Shown one piece after another: positions 24,693-30,700 of a stretch of 30,700 nucleotides of DNA; the first letter of the stretch is position 1, and every line of letters starts with the position of its first letter. Under the pieces are notes generated by a model. It was not told where the DNA came from. It worked only from the letters and a program-made list of their open reading frames with translations, and ran no database searches. This DNA comes from JBJENW01 sp051880395 (lineage in GTDB: Bacteria; Bacillota; Clostridia; Lachnospirales; Lachnospiraceae). The position numbers and the translations under genes were made by a program. Location: contig JBJENW010000002.1 in NCBI GenBank assembly GCA_051880395.1, positions 1 through 30,700 on the forward strand, written 5' to 3'.

Positions 24693-26981
24693 GTGAAAAT
24701 ATTTCTCGGATTCATTCTACTTTTTTCATTATTTATATTTGGGATCTGTATCCATAAGACGGTAAAAGAAAAACATAAACTGTCTCATGTGGTTCGAAAT
24801 ATTCTACTCTGTGGATTTTGGATTGTTTTTTTTAATCTGATTTCCCTATTTACAGAGTCGGAAGTCGTTTGTATGTTTGCGTATAGTGTTTATTTTTTGG
24901 TATCTGACTGGATGCTTTATTTTTTGTTGCGGTTTTCGATAGAATTTATTGGAAGTCAACTTGAGCGATACATAAAGAATTGGCTGCTCGTGGCACTTCT
25001 CTGGATCGATACGGGGTCGTTGTTTTTGAATAATGTATATCATCATCTTTTTGTGACGCATCCGGTGATACTGTTTGGTGATGAACTTTATTTTGAGCTT
25101 CGTGTGACAAAAGAATTTTATATTCATTATGCGATCGTGCTGATTTTGATCGCACTCTGTTTGATCAGTCTGTTTTATGGAGCCGTTCGTGCACCGAAAC
25201 TATATCGGAGAAAGTATGCACTGCTAGGGGGAATGGTACTGCTCCTTATAATACTGAATATTTTTACGGTAAAATCAGCGGTGGATGTCTCTGTGATGGG
25301 ATATGTGGTGGCGGCAGTGTGTATTTATTATTGTACATTTATATATACCCCGCAGAAATTGTTATCACAGACGCTGCTTCAAGTGTCACAGGATGTTTCA
25401 TTTGCCCTTCTCGTCCTTGATTATGAGGGGAAGGTGATGTATACAAATAAAATGGCACAGCACCTTCTGGACAAAGAAAATCCAGTGACAGATGCGGACG
25501 GAACTCTGTTAAAAGACTGGTGCTTTGAACAATACAGCGCCCGTGGCGATGTGTTCGAAGGGGAATATGTCTTTTACTGTCAGGGGAAAAAACGAATTTA
25601 TCAAGTACAGCAGTTAAAGATTTCCGATGAGAAGAACAGTCTCCAAGGCGGATATTTTATCATACAGGACCGAACGGAGGACATTGAAAAGCGAAAAGAA
25701 GAAAAATATTTGGCAACACATGATCCATTGACAGGATTATACAATAAGCAGTTTTTTTATGAAACAGTAAAGAAGCATATTTGCGAGCATCCGGATACCG
25801 AATTTTTTATGATCTGTACGGATATCAATGACTTTAAAATGATCAATGATTTCTTTGGTACAGAGATCGGGGATGCACTGTTGATCCAACTGGCAGGGAA
25901 AATAAAAAGATATATGGATAAAATCTCTATATATGGCAGGATCGGAAATGACATTTTTGCTGTTTTGATGCCAAAGTCCTTGTACAATGAAGCTGAGTTG
26001 GAAAAAACGATGCGGGTAGATCCGTTTGTGTATAATAAACGGGAACTTTCTTTTCCGGTAATGAATTACATTGGAGTGTATGAAATTGTGGATCGGTCGT
26101 GTCCGGTTTCTGTCATGTGTGACCGTGCAAGACGTGCGATCAATCTGATCAAAGGGGATTATCGAAAGCGGATTTCTGTTTATGATGCGAGCGTGCGGGA
26201 GAATATTTTGCACGAGCAGGAACTGATCAGTGAGCTGCAGACGGCGTTAGAACAGAGGCAGTTTCAAATGTATCTGCAGCCACAGGTGGATACAAGTGGG
26301 ACGCTGCTTGGAGCGGAGGCACTGATTCGCTGGCGTCATCCGAAGAAAGGAATGATCTTGCCAAATGAATTTATTCCGATTTTTGAAAAAAATGGATTGA
26401 TCTCCGATTTGGACAGGTATCTTTGGGAGGAAGCCTGTAAGAAGCTGCAACAGTGGAAAAAAGAGGGGAGAACAGACTTATATATTTCTGTAAATATTTC
26501 GCCGAAAGATTTCTATTATCTGAACCTCGATCAGATTTTTACAGAACTCGTAGAAACATATGAGATCGCTCCGAAAAATTTGAAACTGGAGATTACAGAA
26601 ACAGCAGTGATTTTGGATGTAAAACGGCAGATCAAATTGATTGAAAAGTTCCGCCAAAAGGGTTTTACAGTTGAGATGGATGATTTCGGAAGCGGATATT
26701 CTTCCTTAAATATGCTCAAGGATATATATGTGGATGTTCTTAAAATTGATATGGTTTTTTTACAAAAATGCAAAGATGAAAAGAGGAGCAGAACCATTCT
26801 GCAGATCATGATCACACTTGCAAAAAAGCTTGGTATGCCGGTAGTTGCGGAAGGTGTGGAGAGTATTGAACAGGTGAGATATCTGACGGATATGGGATGT
26901 GATATCTTTCAAGGTTATTATTTTTCAGAACCGATGTCGATAGAGGCGTTTGAAAGATTTTATGAGAAACATAAAAAATAG
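24693..26981 (+). CDS. Membrane c-di-GMP enzyme: 7TM-PAS-degenerate GGDEF-EAL
   Basis: 762 residues, GTG start after AAGGAGG. Residues 1-215 contain about seven membrane helices resembling the histidine-kinase N-terminal 7TM sensor. A PAS-like domain follows (about 225-325, LLVLDYEGKVMYTNKMAQHL). The GGDEF domain begins at THDPLTGLYNKQFF, but its active-site motif reads GNDIF, so diguanylate cyclase activity is unlikely; it may bind GTP and regulate. The EAL domain is complete: E542-A543-L544 in GAEALIRWRHP, NISPKDF, EITETAV, MDDFGSGYSSL, LKIDMVFL and VVAEGVES. Expected activity is c-di-GMP phosphodiesterase, lowering the messenger in response to an extracytoplasmic or membrane signal. Confidence 0.88.
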   Translation: MKIFLGFILLFSLFIFGICIHKTVKEKHKLSHVVRNILLCGFWIVFFNLISLFTESEVVCMFAYSVYFLVSDWMLYFLLRFSIEFIGSQLERYIKNWLLVALLWIDTGSLFLNNVYHHLFVTHPVILFGDELYFELRVTKEFYIHYAIVLILIALCLISLFYGAVRAPKLYRRKYALLGGMVLLLIILNIFTVKSAVDVSVMGYVVAAVCIYYCTFIYTPQKLLSQTLLQVSQDVSFALLVLDYEGKVMYTNKMAQHLLDKENPVTDADGTLLKDWCFEQYSARGDVFEGEYVFYCQGKKRIYQVQQLKISDEKNSLQGGYFIIQDRTEDIEKRKEEKYLATHDPLTGLYNKQFFYETVKKHICEHPDTEFFMICTDINDFKMINDFFGTEIGDALLIQLAGKIKRYMDKISIYGRIGNDIFAVLMPKSLYNEAELEKTMRVDPFVYNKRELSFPVMNYIGVYEIVDRSCPVSVMCDRARRAINLIKGDYRKRISVYDASVRENILHEQELISELQTALEQRQFQMYLQPQVDTSGTLLGAEALIRWRHPKKGMILPNEFIPIFEKNGLISDLDRYLWEEACKKLQQWKKEGRTDLYISVNISPKDFYYLNLDQIFTELVETYEIAPKNLKLEITETAVILDVKRQIKLIEKFRQKGFTVEMDDFGSGYSSLNMLKDIYVDVLKIDMVFLQKCKDEKRSRTILQIMITLAKKLGMPVVAEGVESIEQVRYLTDMGCDIFQGYYFSEPMSIEAFERFYEKHKK

Positions 26982-27022
26982 ACGACACGATAATATTTGG
27001 AAAAAAGAAAGGAGTAAGAGAC

Positions 27023-27946
27023 ATGTCAAAAACAAAAGTATTTGCGTTGGGAGAACGGTTAGAGGAGATAGAAAAAGAAGAAGCGCTTGAGAAACAGATC
27101 CCTTGTGTGTTTCTTACTTCTTCGAAAGAGGCACAGGAAATTTTGAAAAAAACAGGGATGAACTATGAGGGTGAGTTGAATATCCGGGATATCGGATTTT
27201 CCAAGGTGGAAACGCAGCAAGAATGCTTATGGGGATCTTTTTATATTCCAAAACTTGTAGATGTGATGGGAATTAAATATCAGATTCTGTTTTTTATTAA
27301 TCAGATGCATATCGTGATCGTAGATGATGATGAATTTTCTGAGAGGCTGGTATTTCGCATTCAAAGAAGAAGAATTCATCAGGGTGATACGAAAGAAAAG
27401 TTTCTTTATAATTTTATTTCAGAATTTATGAACCGCGATCTGATGACGCTTGCCGGATATGAGAAAAATCTGATTGAAATGGAGCAGGCGATCTTACATG
27501 ATACAATGTCAGAGTTTCAGGGAAAAATCATTCCGATGCGAAATGAACTCTTGACATTGCAGGAATATTATGACGAGATGACGGATGTGGGACGTGCCCT
27601 GGAGGAAAATGAGAACCGGTTTTTTGAAAAGAAACAGCTCAAATATTTTGGTACGATCTCTGACCGGGCGGATCGTCTGATGAATAAGACGGGACAGTTA
27701 TTAGAATACGCAAAACAGGTGAAAGATGACTATCAGACAAATATGGAAGGAAAACAGAATAAGAATATGCAGTTTTTGACCATTGTATCAACGATCTTTC
27801 TTCCATTAACGCTGATCACAAGCTGGTACGGCATGAATTTTCAAAATATGCCGGAGCTGCAGAATGGTTATCCGGGCGTGATCATTTTAAGTATTCTGGT
27901 CATCATTATCTGTATTACGATTTTTAAAAGGAAACATTTCTTCTGA
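27023..27946 (+). CDS. CorA-family divalent cation transporter
   Basis: 307 residues. The C-terminus has the family hallmark: FLTIVSTIFLPLTLITSWYG and MNF, including the GMN selectivity motif, between two membrane helices, with a basic tail (FKRKHFF). The cytoplasmic N-terminal domain includes a long coiled helix (about 150-250). CorA pentamers conduct Mg2+, Co2+ or Ni2+; some members export. The gap after the c-di-GMP enzyme is 41 bp with a GAAAGGAG ribosome site and no obvious promoter, so co-transcription is plausible. Confidence 0.9.
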   Translation: MSKTKVFALGERLEEIEKEEALEKQIPCVFLTSSKEAQEILKKTGMNYEGELNIRDIGFSKVETQQECLWGSFYIPKLVDVMGIKYQILFFINQMHIVIVDDDEFSERLVFRIQRRRIHQGDTKEKFLYNFISEFMNRDLMTLAGYEKNLIEMEQAILHDTMSEFQGKIIPMRNELLTLQEYYDEMTDVGRALEENENRFFEKKQLKYFGTISDRADRLMNKTGQLLEYAKQVKDDYQTNMEGKQNKNMQFLTIVSTIFLPLTLITSWYGMNFQNMPELQNGYPGVIILSILVIIICITIFKRKHFF

Positions 27947-27948
27947 AA

Positions 27949-28164
27949 AATGACATAACACACTTATTTTTTGCTCGAATTATGAAGGAACATGCATTGT
28001 TTTTGGAAGTAGGTTTTCCCTGTGCAGAAGAAAAGTGGATAGAAAAGGCAGATTGCTTTCGAAAAAAATTTGAAAAATTGCTCAGTGATGTGGTAATGCT
28101 CAGCAATGGAAGAATGCAAAAATGTGATATAAAATTTACAGGGAAAAGAGAAAAAAACGGTTGA
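27949..28164 (+). pseudogene. Remnant of a DUF2935 gene
   Basis: In the frame of ATG 27982 one reads HLFFARIMKEHALFLEVGF, then IEKADCFRKKFEKLLSDVVM and LSNG, which resembles the start of DUF2935 proteins (helical, metal-binding-type fold, usually about 260-280 residues). The codons before 27982 still fit the family but have no start or ribosome site, and the frame ends at 28162-28164 after only about 45 family-like residues. Both ends are lost; the rest was replaced by the lon promoter region. Family assignment is from memory of the motif pattern. Confidence 0.55.
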
Positions 28165-28188
28165 CAATGTCGGGTATTGTGCTATGAT
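28161..28188 (+). promoter_or_regulatory. lon promoter
   Basis: TTGACA (28161-28166), 16-bp spacer, TATGAT (28183-28188) preceded by TGC, i.e. an extended -10. A near-consensus housekeeping promoter; it overlaps the end of the DUF2935 remnant. Confidence 0.75.
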
Positions 28189-28190
28189 TA

Positions 28191-28235
28191 ATAAAAATAG
28201 TATTTTTATCGGACGCGGGCAACCGCTTTTTTTTT
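28191..28235 (+). promoter_or_regulatory. Inverted repeat and short GC hairpin in the lon leader
   Basis: ATAAAAAT-AGT-ATTTTTAT (28191-28209) is a perfect 8+3+8 palindrome at the expected transcription start. GCGG-GCAA-CCGC (28215-28226) follows with nine Ts, a short terminator-like hairpin. Either could add control upstream of the CIRCE; the 4-bp stem is weak. Confidence 0.4.
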
Positions 28236-28244
28236 AAAAACGAC

Positions 28245-28271
28245 TTAGCACTCATAAAAAAAGAGTGCTAA
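28245..28271 (+). promoter_or_regulatory. CIRCE operator (HrcA binding site) before lon
   Basis: TTAGCACTC, nine bases, GAGTGCTAA: a perfect match to the CIRCE consensus bound by the heat-shock repressor HrcA. It lies in the 5' untranslated leader, 18 bp before the lon start codon, overlapping the approach to the ribosome site. Confidence 0.97.
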
Positions 28272-28289
28272 CAATATGGAGGAATGCTT

Positions 28290-30557
28290 ATGATGATCGT
28301 ACCAGTTTACAATATGGTTTTATTACCTGGAATCACCTTTTATTTTAAAAAAGAATTTTTTGAACAGCATGCCCAGGAAGAACTTCAGCCTGGCGGGCAG
28401 GTATTATTTTTAATATTGAAGGCGGAAAAAGATCGGGAAGATATGAAACCGGAGGATTTTTACCCGATTGGATTATCCGGTGTGTTAGAGAAGCCCGATG
28501 AGGAAGGAAATATTTGCATTCGAGTGGAATCGCGTGTGAGTGTGGCGGATATTGAGGTGACAAAAGACTTTTTAAATGCGACATCTAGTTTGCGACCTGA
28601 AGCCGATGATCTGTCACAGGAGGAAGAAAAGGAGCGATTCACAAAGCTTCGCAATGATGTGCTTGCTTTCGCACAGAATTATCAGTGGGGAATCGTGGCG
28701 CGCGGATACATCCTGCATTGGAAAAATACGGGTGAGATGATCTGTGCGTTATCAAATTATCTGAATCTATCAAATGAGGAGAAATATCAGATGCTTGCCA
28801 CGGATTCGAAGGCAGAGCGTGAGGAACTGATGGAGAAAGCCGTTTATGAGTTTATCGAGATCTCGCATGTGAGCGAAGCGGCAGAAAGCGCGCAGAAGGC
28901 GTTGAATGAGCAGGTTTATAAGGAAGAGGCGATCAAAAAGCAGATTGACTTTTTGCAGAAAAAGCTGGATGACCTGCATCCGGAAAATGTTTCGGATGTT
29001 CGCAAATTTGAGAAAAAAATTCAGGAATCCGACATGAATGAGACGGCGAAAAAAGAGGCAGAAAAAATATTAAATCGGATGAAACAGGAGGGAAAAGACA
29101 GTCATGAATATGGGATGTTCTATGAATATCTGGATTTTGTGACGGCGCTTTCCTGGAAAAAAGAACCAGTGCAGGAGATTGATTTAAATCAGGCTGAGAA
29201 GGTGTTAGATGAGGAGCATTATGGTTTAAAGAAAGTGAAGAAACGGATCATCCAGCAGATTGCGGTTATGGCGTTGAATCAGAAACAGGCAGGATCGATT
29301 TTATTGTTTGTCGGAGCGCCGGGAACGGGAAAAACCAGTATCGGACAGAGTATCGCAAAAGCGTTGAATCGAAAATATGTACGCGTCAGTCTCGGCGGTG
29401 TACGGGATGAGGCAGAAATCCGCGGTCATAGACGGACCTATGTCGGAGCCATGCCAGGACGGATCATGGAGGCGATGAAAAGAAGCGGCGTCAGCAATCC
29501 GGTCATGGTTTTAGATGAAGTGGATAAATTGTCCAAGGATTATAGTGGAGATCCGGCAAGTGCGCTTTTAGAGGTACTTGATCCGGAACAGAATAGCAGC
29601 TTTACCGATCATTACATGAATGTACCATATGACCTTTCAGACGTACTGTTTGTCTGTACTGCGAACTCTACAGACACCATACCAGAGCCGCTGTTGAATC
29701 GTATGGAAGTGATTCAATTTCCGGGTTATACTGAGGTAGAAAAATTCCAGATTGCAAGGCAGCATCTTCTTCCAAAAGCAATGAAGAGTATGGGATTAAA
29801 GGCAAAAAATCTAAAAGTGACAGATGAGGCAATTCGAAAAATTATTGTTGGATATACGATGGAATCCGGTGTGCGTGGACTGAAACGGCAGATGAATACG
29901 CTGTGTCGGTCTGCGGCTGTAAAACTCGTAAAAGGCGAACAAAAGAGCATCACCGTCAATGAAAAGAGATTGCCGGAGTTTTTAGATGATCATCCGGTGC
30001 ATCATGATAGCATTTTAGAGGAAAAATGTCCTGGTATTGTGACGGGATTGGCATGGACCGCTGCAGGTGGAGAAATTTTGTTTATCGAGACCATGCGAAC
30101 AAAAGGAAGCGGAAAAATCCAGATTACGGGACAGCTCGGAGATGTCATGAAAGAATCTGCACAGATTGCGATCAGTCTGGTGAAGAGCATGTATCCGAAG
30201 GAAACAGAGGACTGGGAGGAATACGACTTACATATCCATGTTCCGGAAGGTGCGATTCCAAAAGACGGTCCGTCTGCCGGTATCACGCTTACAACAGCGC
30301 TTGCATCTTTGATCACGAACAAAGCAGTCAGCCCGGAATATGCCATGACAGGCGAGGTTTCTCTGCGCGGCGGCGTGATGCCGATTGGCGGATTGCCGGA
30401 AAAATTGATGGCAGCACAACGTGCCGGTATCAAAAAAGTATTTATTCCGCAGGAAAATGTGGATGATCTGGACGATGTGGCAGAGGAAGTAAAAGAAAAA
30501 TTGACGATTCTTCCAGTCAAAAAAGTGACAGATGTTCTAAACGAAGTACTGAAATAG
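28290..30557 (+). CDS. lon: ATP-dependent Lon protease
   Basis: 755 residues. Domains in order: N-terminal LAN substrate-binding domain (VPVYNMVLLPGITFYFKKEF, about 1-185), coiled helical linker, AAA+ module with Walker A GAPGTGKT (342-349), Walker B PVMVLDEVDKL, sensor CTANSTDTIPEPLLNRMEVI, and the S16 peptidase domain. Catalytic dyad Ser662 (KDGPSAGIT) and Lys705 (GGLPEKL), 43 residues apart as in E. coli Lon. Start 28290 (or 28293) is 7-10 bp after GGAGG; ATG 28284 touches it. Degrades misfolded and regulatory proteins in the cytosol. The CIRCE indicates heat-shock control through HrcA. Confidence 0.95.
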   Translation: MMIVPVYNMVLLPGITFYFKKEFFEQHAQEELQPGGQVLFLILKAEKDREDMKPEDFYPIGLSGVLEKPDEEGNICIRVESRVSVADIEVTKDFLNATSSLRPEADDLSQEEEKERFTKLRNDVLAFAQNYQWGIVARGYILHWKNTGEMICALSNYLNLSNEEKYQMLATDSKAEREELMEKAVYEFIEISHVSEAAESAQKALNEQVYKEEAIKKQIDFLQKKLDDLHPENVSDVRKFEKKIQESDMNETAKKEAEKILNRMKQEGKDSHEYGMFYEYLDFVTALSWKKEPVQEIDLNQAEKVLDEEHYGLKKVKKRIIQQIAVMALNQKQAGSILLFVGAPGTGKTSIGQSIAKALNRKYVRVSLGGVRDEAEIRGHRRTYVGAMPGRIMEAMKRSGVSNPVMVLDEVDKLSKDYSGDPASALLEVLDPEQNSSFTDHYMNVPYDLSDVLFVCTANSTDTIPEPLLNRMEVIQFPGYTEVEKFQIARQHLLPKAMKSMGLKAKNLKVTDEAIRKIIVGYTMESGVRGLKRQMNTLCRSAAVKLVKGEQKSITVNEKRLPEFLDDHPVHHDSILEEKCPGIVTGLAWTAAGGEILFIETMRTKGSGKIQITGQLGDVMKESAQIAISLVKSMYPKETEDWEEYDLHIHVPEGAIPKDGPSAGITLTTALASLITNKAVSPEYAMTGEVSLRGGVMPIGGLPEKLMAAQRAGIKKVFIPQENVDDLDDVAEEVKEKLTILPVKKVTDVLNEVLK

Positions 30558-30570
30558 AGAGGCTTGCAAC

Positions 30571-30618
30571 TTCTGATTTGTTGAGCAAACCACCACGTTA
30601 TTGGCTCCACTACTTTTT
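30571..30618 (+). repeat. 48-bp repeat, right copy (inverted relative to 4-51)
   Basis: Begins 13 bp after the lon stop codon and matches the reverse complement of 4-51 at 43 of 48 positions. It ends 10 bp before the start of the partial palindromic element. Confidence 0.75.
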
Positions 30619-30628
30619 GATATTTTAA

Positions 30629-30700
30629 CGAAAAAAATCTTAACCGGGGGAGTTCCTATACGGACGTTTCCGGTATTTGGCGGGGGTACACAAGGGGCGG
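30629..30700 (+). repeat. Start of a second palindromic-family element, cut by the window end
   Basis: CGAAAAAAATCTTAACCGG corresponds to the outer arm of the 400-bp element (CGAAAAATATCTCAACCGG at 23425-23443). The 30-bp box follows (30644-30673, sharing TATACGGACGTTTCCGG). After the box similarity fades (TATTTGGCGGGG versus GATTCGACGGAC), so ends are conserved and the interior varies. The window ends inside it. Confidence 0.7.

Noticed and set aside
30026..30466. Long alternative frames overlapping lon, on both strands
   Set aside because: They are shadows of the strongly conserved lon frame, without ribosome sites or recognisable domains.
1..30700. tRNA, rRNA, CRISPR array, integrase or transposase genes
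   Set aside because: Looked for by eye; no cloverleaf, spaced repeat array, or DDE, Y1 or tyrosine-recombinase motif was found.

Overview
The window reads as a chromosomal segment of a Gram-positive anaerobic gut-type Clostridia, most likely a Lachnospiraceae. The grounds are low-to-moderate GC, strong AGGAGG-type ribosome binding sites, lipoproteins with LxxC lipoboxes, a BspA-like secreted protein, cytidylate-kinase-like genes, and a CIRCE heat-shock operator. This is inference from gene content; no rRNA or other phylogenetic marker is present. Every intact gene lies on the + strand. A run of exactly 100 Ns (5159-5258) is a scaffold gap, so linkage across it is not proven.

Layout. (1) 1-5075: a BspA-like secreted protein behind four 11-bp-phased direct repeats; a large CbbX/SpoVK-type AAA+ ATPase; a terminator; a MATE exporter. 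(2) 5076-7912: the gap, flanked by a broken cytidylate-kinase-like gene (- strand) and a frameshifted, half-length EamA transporter; then an ATPase with a nuclease-like tail and an XRE-cupin regulator. (3) 8022-13781: a promoter overlapped by a 14-bp repeat and followed by a leader terminator drives a polar amino-acid ABC transporter, a cytidylate-kinase-like protein, a class III aminotransferase and an iron-dependent alcohol dehydrogenase. This looks like uptake of an amino compound, transamination to an aldehyde and reduction to a hydroxy acid. (4) 13874-23412: a MerR/GyrI-like regulator and a seven-to-eight gene operon sharing a 13-bp upstream motif: PHP-type phosphoesterase, Pot-like ABC transporter (binding protein, two permeases, ATPase), agmatinase-family ureohydrolase, DapL-like aminotransferase and D-serine dehydratase. 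The combination suggests catabolism of a guanidino compound, possibly one carrying a phosphoester and D-serine. (5) 23413-23880: a 400-bp near-palindromic element. (6) 23891-27946: an acidic lipoprotein, a 7TM-PAS-GGDEF-EAL c-di-GMP enzyme and a CorA-family transporter. (7) 27949-30557: a DUF2935 gene remnant, then a Lon protease gene with a perfect CIRCE operator. (8) 30571-30700: one arm of a 48-bp inverted repeat whose partner is at the very start of the window, then the start of a second, diverged copy of the palindromic-element family, cut by the window end.

The most unusual items are the giant hairpin element and its dispersed boundary boxes, the ureohydrolase/PHP/D-serine dehydratase operon, the attenuated transporter-aminotransferase operon, and HrcA-type control of lon.
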